Positions 1-5,100 are shown, numbered from the stretch's first letter. The stretch is 8,755 nucleotides of DNA from Chloroflexi bacterium RBG_16_51_16 (GCA_001796785.1 MGNL01000136.1:1-8755); one strand, 5' to 3'. The notes: generated by a model from the sequence alone, not told the origin. Numbers and translations are program-made.

Positions 1-39
1 TTCAGAGGCTTGGATGGGGACAGACCGGTAATGATTCAT
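1..39 (-). CDS. Start of an unidentified gene running off the left edge
   Basis: Reading leftward from the ATG at 39-37 gives 13 codons, MNHYRSVPIQASE, with no stop before the window ends. The start is supported by a minus-strand AGGAG (52-48) placed 8 bases upstream, and by a perfect TATAAT (79-74) further up. A second ATG at 43-41 sits only 4 bases from the AGGAG and reaches a stop after 13 codons, so it is the poorer choice. Too little protein is visible to name a function. The gene is divergent from the DUF6391/holA pair. Confidence 0.5.
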   Translation of the reverse strand, partial: MNHYRSVPIQASE

Positions 40-73
40 TCATGGTTCTCCTGAGTTTCATTTAGATGGCACG

Positions 74-79
74 ATTATA
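74..79 (-). promoter_or_regulatory. -10 promoter element of the left-edge gene
   Basis: The minus strand reads TATAAT, a perfect sigma-70 type -10 box. It would start transcription near 67 and give a leader of about 28 bases that includes the AGGAG. No good -35 hexamer is seen 16-18 bases upstream (AGCTTC or AAGCTT). A palindrome overlaps this box. Confidence 0.45.
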
Positions 80-93
80 AGGAAACTTCCTTA
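78..93. repeat. Short palindrome TAAGGAA-AC-TTCCTTA, possible operator
   Basis: Perfect 7-base inverted repeat arms (78-84 and 87-93) surround a 2-base centre. The left arm overlaps the upstream edge of the minus-strand TATAAT at 79-74, so a protein bound here would block polymerase on the left-edge gene. The binding protein is unknown. Confidence 0.35.
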
Positions 94-274
94 CAAGAAG
101 CTTACCCTTCAATAAGAGATTTGTTAATGGAGACAGGTGGCTTCCTTCTCCTTGATTTTTGACGCCCGGTAGACCCGGACAAATCGGAAACCTGGATAAT
201 CACTTTTGCTAGAATCTAATTTCCTTGGTGTCAGTTTCCATCATTCAACGCGGCTTCGTGCAGATACTCAAAGG

Positions 275-280
275 TATAAT
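275..280 (+). promoter_or_regulatory. TATAAT box just before the DUF6391 gene start
   Basis: A perfect TATAAT ends 6 bases before the ATG at 287. If used, transcription would begin at or next to the start codon, giving a leaderless mRNA. The -35 region (about 251-258) has no recognisable hexamer. A weak AAAGG at 270-274 lies 12 bases from the ATG, so ordinary initiation from a promoter further upstream is possible. Confidence 0.35.
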
Positions 281-286
281 GATTCT

Positions 287-787
287 ATGATCCTCGACCT
301 TCCTTTGATTCTCGATACGAGGCGTAACCACGCGCTCGAACATGCAACCCTGCATGTGCTGGCCGTCAAATACCCGCGACAAAACCTGGCCGGTCACTCG
401 AATCCGACCGGTTACTTCATTTTCGGAAATATTCCAACAACGGAAGTTGAAACAGCCGCGCGGCAGGCTCTGCGGCTGCTCAAACTGGGTGAACGCGACC
501 TCGCCATCCATAACGGATGTGGGACGAATATCGCCACGATGATTCTGTTGGCAGGCGGGCTTGCCTGGTTTGTCTTGAAAGGCGCGCGATCAAGCGCGGG
601 CCGCCTGTTGCGCCTGCCGTTCGCCGTGGGATTCGCCGTCGTCGGTCTTGGGCTCAGCCGCCCTCTGGGACCCTGGCTTCAGGCCAGGATTACGACTGAG
701 TCCGAATTGGATGGCCTGGAAATTGTGGAAGTACGGCGGGTAGGGCGTGGGTTAATCGGAGCCCACCGCGTGATCACGCACACCTGA
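287..787 (+). CDS. DUF6391-type small membrane protein
   Basis: 166 residues from the ATG at 287. The N-terminal half is soluble and carries NHALEHATLHVL (residues 14-25), AGHS (35-38) and GCGTN (77-81). As I recall, these conserved His, Glu and Cys residues are typical of the DUF6391 family of cyanobacteria and Chloroflexota. Two hydrophobic segments follow, at about residues 82-98 and 107-124, so it probably sits in the membrane. The reaction, if any, is unknown. The clustered His/Cys residues could bind a metal, but that is inference. The frame stays open upstream to a TTG at 206, which would add 27 residues (LESNFLGVSFHHSTR and so on). That extension lacks family motifs and a ribosome binding site, so 287 is preferred. 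holA follows after 25 bases and the two are probably co-transcribed. Confidence 0.75.
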   Translation: MILDLPLILDTRRNHALEHATLHVLAVKYPRQNLAGHSNPTGYFIFGNIPTTEVETAARQALRLLKLGERDLAIHNGCGTNIATMILLAGGLAWFVLKGARSSAGRLLRLPFAVGFAVVGLGLSRPLGPWLQARITTESELDGLEIVEVRRVGRGLIGAHRVITHT

Positions 788-803
788 TCCCTGTTTTGGA
801 TCA
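785..803 (+). promoter_or_regulatory. Hairpin spanning the DUF6391 stop codon and the holA leader
   Basis: TGATCC (785-790) and GGATCA (798-803) are perfect 6-base inverted arms around a 7-base loop. The left arm contains the TGA stop of the upstream gene. The right arm contains the only Shine-Dalgarno-like bases (GGA, 798-800) before the holA ATG at 813. There is no U-tract, so it is not a terminator. It could couple holA translation to ribosomes finishing the upstream gene. Confidence 0.3.
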
Positions 804-812
804 TCAAATTAA

Positions 813-1790
813 ATGATTATCAAACAAAAGATCGTCTTCTTATTTGGCAATGATGAATATGCCATCACGCGCCAACTGAAGGAAATCGAATCTGAATTTG
901 CATCTCAATCTGCAGCCGAGATGAACCTCGCCAGGCTGGACGGACGCGCCTTGAGTGATGATCAGTTGAACAACGCGGTCAACGCCATCCCATTCCTGGC
1001 GGAGTACAGGTTAGTGAGCCTGTCCAATCCCTCAGCCAGTTACACCACACCCGAGGCTCGCCGTAAATTCTGTGAGTTCCTTGAAAATGTCCCGATTACG
1101 ACCCGGGTGGTCCTTTACGAAATGGTTGAACCCAAACGGGCGGATAAACATTGGCTTGTGACCTGGTCGCAGAAAAAAAGCGACCTGGTTGGAACCCAAT
1201 CATTCATGCTCCCCGCGGTCAAGTCTATGACTGGATGGATCATCAACGAAGTCAGGAACCAGAAAGGTCATATCGAGCAATCTGCAGCTGGCAAATTGGC
1301 TGAAATGGTCGGGGCGGATACGCGCCAGGCAGCCCAGGAGATATCCAAGCTGCTGGCTTATGTCAACTGGGAAAGGCCGATCAATGGTAGCGATGTCGCG
1401 GCCGTCAGCATTGTCAGCGCAGAGCAAAGCGTCTTTGATTTTGTCGATTCACTGGCTGTTGGGGATTCTAAGACAGCCCAGGCATTGCTCAGGCGGCTGC
1501 TCGAAACGGAGGATCCGTTTTCTTTGTGGGGCATGGTCATTCGTCAATTCCGCCTGCTCATCCTGACACGCGAGATCCTGGATAACGGCGGAAAACTGAA
1601 CGAGGTTCAACGGCAGCTTAACCTTCACCCATTCGTTGCGGGAAAGATGACCGCCCAGGCGAAACGATACACCCTCGGCTCCCTTGAATCGATTTATCAT
1701 CGGCTGCTTGAGATCGATGAGGCTGTAAAGACCGGTCAGTTGACTTTAGACCTCGCTCTCGAGATGCTTGTGGTCGAGTTTGCTGGATGA
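813..1790 (+). CDS. holA: DNA polymerase III, delta subunit (clamp loader)
   Basis: 325 residues, a normal length for this family. Delta opens the beta sliding clamp and works with the delta-prime and gamma/tau subunits to load it on primed DNA. The N-terminal AAA+-like fold begins KIVFLFGNDEYAITRQLKEI (residues 6-25) and lacks a Walker A motif, as expected for delta. A middle segment, DTRQAAQEISKLLAYV (169-184), matches the domain II helix seen in the family. The C-terminal collar domain has LWGMVIRQFRLLI (238-250), HPFVAGKMTAQAKRY (272-286) and IDEAVKTGQL (301-310), the most diagnostic part. The start at 813 is 25 bases past the DUF6391 stop. It has only a weak GGA upstream, inside a small hairpin, which suggests coupling to the upstream gene. 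Confidence 0.93.
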   Translation: MIIKQKIVFLFGNDEYAITRQLKEIESEFASQSAAEMNLARLDGRALSDDQLNNAVNAIPFLAEYRLVSLSNPSASYTTPEARRKFCEFLENVPITTRVVLYEMVEPKRADKHWLVTWSQKKSDLVGTQSFMLPAVKSMTGWIINEVRNQKGHIEQSAAGKLAEMVGADTRQAAQEISKLLAYVNWERPINGSDVAAVSIVSAEQSVFDFVDSLAVGDSKTAQALLRRLLETEDPFSLWGMVIRQFRLLILTREILDNGGKLNEVQRQLNLHPFVAGKMTAQAKRYTLGSLESIYHRLLEIDEAVKTGQLTLDLALEMLVVEFAG

Positions 1791-1809
1791 TGATCGATTC
1801 TTATCAAAC

Positions 1810-1837
1810 TTGACATGTTTAATAGAAATGCAATAAT
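1810..1837 (+). promoter_or_regulatory. Strong promoter-like pair between holA and its terminator
   Basis: TTGACA (1810-1815, perfect -35) and AATAAT (1832-1837, five of six matches to TATAAT) are 16 bases apart. The predicted start is near 1844. No open reading frame lies downstream on this strand before the terminator at 1874-1898, so this would make only a short RNA. Confidence 0.45.
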
Positions 1838-1843
1838 AAATAT

Positions 1844-1902
1844 GTTCCTCCTGTCCTTTCGGCAGAGGTCGCGAAACCGTACTCATCGAGTACGGTTTTT
1901 GC
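1844..1902 (+). ncRNA. Candidate short RNA, about 57 nt
   Basis: Bounded by the promoter-like pair at 1810-1837 and the intrinsic terminator at 1874-1898. Two hairpins are visible. The first pairs CCT (1847-1849), CTG (1851-1853) and CC (1855-1856) with GG (1861-1862), CAG (1863-1865) and AGG (1866-1868), with single-base bulges. The second is the terminator. The 5' side contains CCTCCT (1847-1852), complementary to a Shine-Dalgarno core. I do not recognise a known RNA family. The signals may simply reflect the holA tail in an AT-rich gap. Confidence 0.3.
1874..1898 (+). terminator. Rho-independent terminator after holA
   Basis: AAACCGTACTC (1874-1884) pairs perfectly with GAGTACGGTTT (1888-1898) around an ATC loop, an 11-base stem. 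The run of T at 1896-1900 and a second T run at about 1906-1910 supply the tail. It ends the DUF6391-holA unit and would separate it from the converging minus-strand gene that ends at 1935. Confidence 0.8.
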
Positions 1903-1934
1903 ACATTTTTAAGCTAATGATATGAGGAAATTGT

Positions 1935-2141
1935 TTATAAGTTGAAAATATTAAATCCCAAGACCGCTGCCAACGCCAGAATGAAAACTATGATCAGCCA
2001 GAATTGTACTGGCTTTTCAGACCGCGTTATCCAGCTCGTCGATCGATTGTATTGGTCCGAAATGGGGATATGTCCCCTGTAAATGCAAAAGGCTGCAAAT
2101 AACACGAGAATCACGGCAAATATACTTGTCCAGGTAAACAT
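1935..2141 (-). CDS. Small two-helix membrane protein, unknown function
   Basis: 68 residues with two hydrophobic segments, roughly residues 5-21 and 46-66. They are joined by a polar loop containing RGHIPISDQYNRSTSWITRSEKP (22-44, charged and aromatic). The RSEKPVQFW stretch entering helix 2 gives both helix ends a basic flank, but I cannot assign a family. The start is well supported: AAAGGAG (minus strand, 2155-2149) is 7 bases from the ATG. It lies just downstream of the multi-pass membrane gene on the same strand, about 54 bases from that gene's apparent original end, so the two are probably co-transcribed. Although short, the hydrophobic pattern and near-ideal ribosome binding site make it a likely real gene. 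Confidence 0.7.
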   Translation of the reverse strand: MFTWTSIFAVILVLFAAFCIYRGHIPISDQYNRSTSWITRSEKPVQFWLIIVFILALAAVLGFNIFNL

Positions 2142-2160
2142 TTTTTATCTCCTTTAATAA

Positions 2161-2182
2161 TAACGATAACTAGTAACGATAA
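2161..2182. repeat. Tandem direct repeat TAACGATAA
   Basis: TAACGATAA occurs at 2161-2169 and again at 2174-2182, separated by CTAG (13-base period). It lies 20-41 bases upstream of the small membrane gene, in its leader or promoter zone. It could be a two-site operator or simply AT-rich drift. Confidence 0.35.
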
Positions 2183-2195
2183 ATATGGCAGAGGT

Positions 2196-2321
2196 TCAGC
2201 CTGCACGCACCAACCCGCGCGATAGAAGATAGTACCATATAGGTTGCAAAATAAGCCAGGCAAGGCTGCCGATCGACCACAAGATCATTTCCACCATGGG
2301 GATTTGGTCGAATGCGTCGCG
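2196..2321 (-). pseudogene. Out-of-frame C-terminal helix of the multi-pass membrane gene
   Basis: On the minus strand, the frame shifted by one base from the preceding gene is open from 2321 to a TGA at 2198-2196. It encodes RDAFDQIPMVEM, then a very hydrophobic helix rich in L, I and W (WSIGSLAWLILQPIWYYLL), and ends SRGLVRAG. This looks like a genuine last transmembrane helix with a basic tail. The in-frame version instead ends abruptly in a polar tail, STKSPWWK. Joining them requires a one-base shift between about 2321 and 2285. The internal ATG at 2297 has no ribosome binding site, so an independent 33-residue gene is less likely. Confidence 0.5.
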
Positions 2322-2797
2322 CTACGAAAAAGACTTGGCAATCCTCCCAGACCCAAGATCATGGCGAAACCCGTGATAATCCCAAATGTGACGATCCCCT
2401 GATTCAATGATCCATTTCCGCGCATTGCTAAATTGAAGGTAAATAGCCAAAGTCCAATTAATCCATAACCGGCTGCGCTGTACAATCCGGCTAATATAAA
2501 ACCGGATCGACCGGAGATGATCAGGATCGATCCCCATACAGCCACAATCCTTCCCAGGATGGATATGCCAAGAAAAAGAGGATGGAACCATTGAAGTTGG
2601 GATCGATAGTGCATGAATAGTAAAGAGACCAGGATAACCCCAAGCACAGCCATGACAGCGTTAGCAATATCGTTGAGGGTTCCAAAGATATATTGAAAGG
2701 AGTTGCCCATGCCAACAACAGCCAAGAGAATCAAGAACACCAATCCCAGCCCGCCTGTGATCGCGGCTCCCAGCGCGAAACGTTGTATTGTAATCAT
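2285..2797 (-). CDS. Multi-pass membrane protein, unknown function, probably frameshifted at its end
   Basis: 170 residues as read, with about five hydrophobic segments at roughly 9-29, 42-62, 72-95, 99-125 and 133-156. There is no signal for a transporter or enzyme family that I recognise. The few polar residues in the membrane region do not suggest a catalytic site. The start has AGGGA (minus strand, 2810-2806) 8 bases upstream. After residue 157 the sequence turns polar (RSATHSTKSPWWK) and stops, while a sixth helix is encoded in a neighbouring frame immediately downstream. The original product was probably about 200 residues with six helices. Whether the shift is a sequencing error, a real mutation or programmed cannot be told from one sequence. 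The small two-helix membrane gene lies downstream in the same direction. Confidence 0.65.
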   Translation of the reverse strand: MITIQRFALGAAITGGLGLVFLILLAVVGMGNSFQYIFGTLNDIANAVMAVLGVILVSLLFMHYRSQLQWFHPLFLGISILGRIVAVWGSILIISGRSGFILAGLYSAAGYGLIGLWLFTFNLAMRGNGSLNQGIVTFGIITGFAMILGLGGLPSLFRSATHSTKSPWWK

Positions 2798-2816
2798 TAG
2801 ATCAATCCCTGCGGAT

Positions 2817-2843
2817 ATTTTAGGTCTTCCTTGGACTTGTCAG
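2817..2843 (-). promoter_or_regulatory. Candidate promoter of the multi-pass membrane gene
   Basis: On the minus strand, CTGACA (2843-2838, five of six) and TAAAAT (2822-2817, five of six) are 15 bases apart, which is a little short. Transcription would start near 2810 and leave only about 13 bases before the ATG at 2797, with AGGGA at the very 5' end. This fits marginally. Confidence 0.3.
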
Positions 2844-2932
2844 CCAAAAGTCAAACATGGATTTATTACACCGGTAATTCTTGTACCCCTGAAATATGGC
2901 ACACCAAAGATATCTTCGTGGATGTCAGTCAC

Positions 2933-3616
2933 TTATCGTACGATGCGATCCTCGATCTCCCAGGCATGATCGAGCACATGCCAACCTGACCGCCTGACGA
3001 AGTAGCGCGGCTTCCAGCGGATCCCGCCCCGCGGTCCTTTCGCAGGCAACTCCCCGTGGGCACACGCCGTCAAGCCGGCAACGACTTCCCGCCGGATCTG
3101 GTCTAATTGTTTTTCTAGGGTTTCTGAAGTTGCGACGACTGGTTTCCATCCGATGCTGCGCAGGTAGGCGTCATCGCCGCCGACCACATGTTGGACGATC
3201 CTTTCTAGATCACGGCCGCCGCCGCGCGGTCCGGTCGTCAGGATTCTCCCTGTAGCTTTTTTCACGGTCTTGTCAAAGGCTGACCAAAAGGCGCGCAGGA
3301 GTCCTAGTGAACGGTCGAGCTCAGCCTCGTTCATTGTACGTTGATCCTGGGAGGGAACTGTCCCCGGGGTACCAAAATCGGTCGTTGCCCCTCCCTTCAA
3401 TCGCTCGATGATCTTGAATTGGCTAAGCTCAAGGGGGATGGTAAAACCAATATCGTTCAACTTAAGGACGGCTTCATAACGCCCGGCGTAATCCAACAGG
3501 TTCTGAAGCGCGGTTGTTTCATCTTTACCGCTGCGGCTCCAACCAGGCCAATCCAGTGCACCGGCAAATGTTCGTTTAGCTCCGATTTCTAAATAAATGG
3601 GGATTGATGCAGCCAT
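2933..3616 (-). CDS. DinB-like (YfiT/DinB four-helix bundle) protein
   Basis: 227 residues. It opens with IPIYLEIGAKRTFAGALDWP (5-24) and GWSRSGKDETTALQNLLDYA (25-44), then has ATTDFGTPGTVPS (77-89). The C-terminal part resembles DinB-superfamily bundles, with IVQHVVGGDDAYL (140-152) and WHVLDHAWEIEDR (212-224). H143, H213 and H217 are good candidates for the family's metal-binding His triad. Many DinB-fold proteins are metal-dependent and some are thiol-linked transferases or hydrolases, but this subgroup has no function I can name. A GPRGG motif appears twice, at 129-133 and 194-198, in front of the two His-bearing helices. No Shine-Dalgarno sequence is visible before the ATG at 3616, so the start may be leaderless or weakly translated. 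The next gene upstream on this strand is the methyltransferase, 102 bases away. Confidence 0.75.
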   Translation of the reverse strand: MAASIPIYLEIGAKRTFAGALDWPGWSRSGKDETTALQNLLDYAGRYEAVLKLNDIGFTIPLELSQFKIIERLKGGATTDFGTPGTVPSQDQRTMNEAELDRSLGLLRAFWSAFDKTVKKATGRILTTGPRGGGRDLERIVQHVVGGDDAYLRSIGWKPVVATSETLEKQLDQIRREVVAGLTACAHGELPAKGPRGGIRWKPRYFVRRSGWHVLDHAWEIEDRIVR

Positions 3617-3631
3617 AGTATTTGACGGTTA

Positions 3632-3660
3632 AATTTATCATCATCAACATCGATTAACAA
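3632..3660 (-). promoter_or_regulatory. Candidate promoter of the DinB-like gene
   Basis: On the minus strand, TTGTTA (3660-3655) and TAAATT (3637-3632) are exactly 17 bases apart. Each matches four of six consensus bases. The predicted start is about 11 bases before the ATG, consistent with the absence of a ribosome binding site. Confidence 0.25.
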
Positions 3661-3682
3661 GATATATTTCGCAATCGATTAA
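3649..3682. repeat. Two copies of ATCGATTAA upstream of the DinB-like gene
   Basis: ATCGATTAA occurs at 3649-3657 and 3674-3682, 25 bases apart in the same orientation, and each copy contains the palindrome ATCGAT. The first copy overlaps the candidate -35 box. It could be an operator, but the region is AT-rich and chance is not excluded. Confidence 0.25.
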
Positions 3683-3718
3683 ATCATGAGCTGTTAATTA
3701 TTGTAGAACCGACTTAAT

Positions 3719-4360
3719 TCAACCTCTCACGTAGACCACGACCTGCCACGCGAGTGTTTGGCGATAGTACTGCCGTGTAAAGCCCTTTTCCTTGATGATC
3801 GCCTCGACCTTTTCCGTTGGATGGACATACGCCCGATAAGGATTACTTACCAACCGCTCAAAGAAATTTTCAATAATACAAACCAACCTCGTCCACCACA
3901 GGAAACGTGGATAGATCACACCGTAATATTTCTTTGCCAGTCCAACGGATGTCCTGACCAGGCTCTGCATGTCATCGTAGCAGCAGATCACCCGGTCCAG
4001 TGTGACAATATCCGCCTTATCAAGTTTGGGCGCCACGGTTACGAAGTCCCCATGGATCTGGGTGGTTCGCTCCGCATAACCGCCTCGCTCCGCTTCTGAC
4101 CTGGCAGCTTGAATGTATGCGGATGCGGCATCCACCCCGGTTACACGTGAAACACCCGCTTTGACCAGCTCGTGTTGGATGGCACCCACGCCGCCCCCGA
4201 TGTCCAGCAGGTCAAGCCCTTGCACCCCGGTTTGCTTCATTGCCTCGATCAACCAGCGTGTGGTTTTCACTGGGCCTTTTCTGCGATAATCGTTCAGCTC
4301 CTTTGTGACATATTTCTCATTGAATACCTTTTCAATGCCAACGCACTGGCTGCAGGTCAT
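3719..4360 (-). CDS. Class I SAM-dependent methyltransferase, substrate unknown
   Basis: 213 residues with a Rossmann-type methyltransferase fold. Motif I is LLDIGGGVGA (51-60), which binds S-adenosylmethionine. D77 in VTGVDAASAYI ends strand 2 and would contact the ribose. GDF (104-106) and DIVTLDRVICCYDD (117-130) form the later core strands. The DRVICCY stretch, followed by a VIYPRFLWWTRL segment (148-159) and a VHPTEKVEAIIKEKGF segment (179-194), recalls bacterial proteins often annotated as Mg-protoporphyrin methyltransferase-like. Nothing else here points to chlorophyll synthesis, so the substrate is left open. The N-terminus has a C3-x-x-C6 pair, then LNDYRRKGPVKTTRWL (22-37), which I recall as common in this group. 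The start has GGAG (minus strand, 4371-4368) 7 bases upstream. It is divergent from the hsp20 gene. Confidence 0.85.
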   Translation of the reverse strand: MTCSQCVGIEKVFNEKYVTKELNDYRRKGPVKTTRWLIEAMKQTGVQGLDLLDIGGGVGAIQHELVKAGVSRVTGVDAASAYIQAARSEAERGGYAERTTQIHGDFVTVAPKLDKADIVTLDRVICCYDDMQSLVRTSVGLAKKYYGVIYPRFLWWTRLVCIIENFFERLVSNPYRAYVHPTEKVEAIIKEKGFTRQYYRQTLAWQVVVYVRG

Positions 4361-4391
4361 GGTTTAACTCCGGCTCGTTAAAGATAAATGT

Positions 4392-4426
4392 AAACGAATT
4401 ATATTTCAATCGGTAGAAATTCGTTT
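4392..4426. repeat. Inverted repeat AAACGAATT-N17-AATTCGTTT, possible operator
   Basis: Perfect 9-base arms (4392-4400 and 4418-4426) flank a 17-base spacer. The spacer itself holds TTTC (4404-4407), which can pair with GAAA (4416-4419). The left arm overlaps the minus-strand TATAAT of the methyltransferase gene. It lies in the divergent region shared with hsp20. The layout recalls heat-shock operators, but the sequence does not match CIRCE (TTAGCACTC-N9-GAGTGCTAA). Confidence 0.45.
4398..4403 (-). promoter_or_regulatory. -10 box of the methyltransferase gene
   Basis: The minus strand reads TATAAT, a perfect match, predicting a start near 4391 and a leader of about 30 bases. The -35 position (about 4421-4427, AAACGA or GAAACG) is poor, so activation or another recognition element may be needed. 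Confidence 0.4.
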
Positions 4427-4451
4427 CATGGGCTGCCCCCTCATATCTTTA

Positions 4452-4470
4452 ATATTCTAATAAAGAATAT
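4452..4470. repeat. AT-rich palindrome ATATTCT-AATAA-AGAATAT upstream of hsp20
   Basis: Perfect 7-base arms (4452-4458 and 4464-4470) flank a 5-base centre. A shifted TCTTTA/TAAAGA pair (4446-4451 and 4461-4466) overlaps it. It lies 80-98 bases before the hsp20 ATG and could be an operator or a melting-prone promoter element. No confident -35/-10 pair for hsp20 was found between 4430 and 4530. Confidence 0.3.
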
Positions 4471-4549
4471 ATTTCTTGCTTTCCTGAATCTTACATTCCC
4501 CGGTTAACATGAAGGCAATGCAATTAACAGCTAAAAGGAGAACTAAATT

Positions 4550-4957
4550 ATGACCCTGTACGTTCAACCCTATACCTTCCGTTCGCCGCGCGGTCGCATG
4601 CTGCCCCGCTGGATGCCGGTAGATGATGGCTATTCTCATGACCATTCCCTGGATGTCAACGTCCGGGAGGAAGAAGATACATTTATTCTTTCCGCCATGG
4701 TGCCTGGATTGAAAGCCGATGAGCTGAGCATCCAGGTCCTGGACGATGTCGTCCGGATCGAGGGTGAGCACATCAAGGACGAAGCCGAGTACCTCATGCA
4801 GGAACTGCCCACCGGTTCCTTCCACCGCACCCTTCGGCTTCCTGCCGCTTTGGATGCCGAGAAGGTGGATGCGAAGATCGACAATGGCGTGCTGACCCTG
4901 CGCCTTCCAAAAGCCGAATCAGCCAAGCCAAAAAAGATCACGGTAATCTCGAAATAA
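4550..4957 (+). CDS. Small heat-shock protein, Hsp20/alpha-crystallin family
   Basis: 135 residues, a usual length for bacterial small heat-shock proteins. These are ATP-independent chaperones that form oligomers and hold unfolding proteins until Hsp70/Hsp100 systems act. The N-terminal arm (1-33) is short and rich in Arg, Pro and aromatic residues. The alpha-crystallin domain runs from about 34 to 121, with SAMVPGLKADELSIQV (48-63) and VVRIEGE (67-73). It continues with GSFHRTLRLP (89-98) and the signature IDNGVLTLRLPK (110-121). The C-terminal tail carries I130-T-V132, the I-x-I/V anchor that docks on neighbouring dimers. The start is clear: AAGGAG (4535-4540) is 9 bases before the ATG. It is divergent from the methyltransferase and followed by its own long hairpin terminator, so it is probably transcribed alone. 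Two inverted repeats upstream are candidates for stress control. Confidence 0.95.
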   Translation: MTLYVQPYTFRSPRGRMLPRWMPVDDGYSHDHSLDVNVREEEDTFILSAMVPGLKADELSIQVLDDVVRIEGEHIKDEAEYLMQELPTGSFHRTLRLPAALDAEKVDAKIDNGVLTLRLPKAESAKPKKITVISK

Positions 4958-4971
4958 CGGATAAGATAAAT

Positions 4972-5005
4972 CACAAAGAAGAGCCTGCACAGGCTCTTCT
5001 TTGTG
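4972..5005 (+). terminator. Long hairpin terminator after hsp20
   Basis: CACAAAGAAGAGCCTG (4972-4987) pairs perfectly with CAGGCTCTTCTTTGTG (4990-5005), a 16-base stem around a nominal 2-base CA loop (in practice the closing pairs would open). The descending arm is U-rich and is followed by TTTAA. It begins 15 bases after the hsp20 stop. Confidence 0.8.
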
Positions 5006-5100
5006 TTTAACCTGTCCATCGTGTTATCCACTCATCGAAATTCCTTACAATACTAATTTATTCAGGGCGAGCGGTTTCAAAGTTCCGTCTGAGTTGCCCA

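Noticed and set aside
2..43. 13-codon reading frame MNESLPVCPHPSL on the minus strand from the ATG at 43
   Set aside because: It is only 4 bases from AGGAG and stops at once, whereas the ATG at 39 has ideal spacing and stays open to the edge. A leader peptide remains possible but is unsupported.
206..286. TTG start at 206 that would lengthen the DUF6391 protein by 27 residues
   Set aside because: No ribosome binding site precedes it and the added residues carry no family motif. The ATG at 287 puts the conserved region near the N-terminus.
2059..2080. GGGGA/TCCCC dyad inside the small membrane gene
   Set aside because: The pairing is short, it falls within the coding region and has no link to a start or stop.
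2285..2797. Assignment of the multi-pass membrane gene to the DUF4386 family
   Set aside because: The helix count is similar, but I could not see a diagnostic motif, so it is left unassigned.
2865..2878. Near-palindrome ATTAC-ACCG-GTAAT between the DinB-like and membrane genes
   Set aside because: The arms are only 5 bases with no U-tract and no clear promoter overlap, so it is not separable from chance.
4475..4505. Heat-shock sigma-32 style promoter (CTTGCT with CCCC) before hsp20
   Set aside because: CTTGCT and CCCC are 17 bases apart, longer than the usual 13-14, and the CAT after CCCC is missing.
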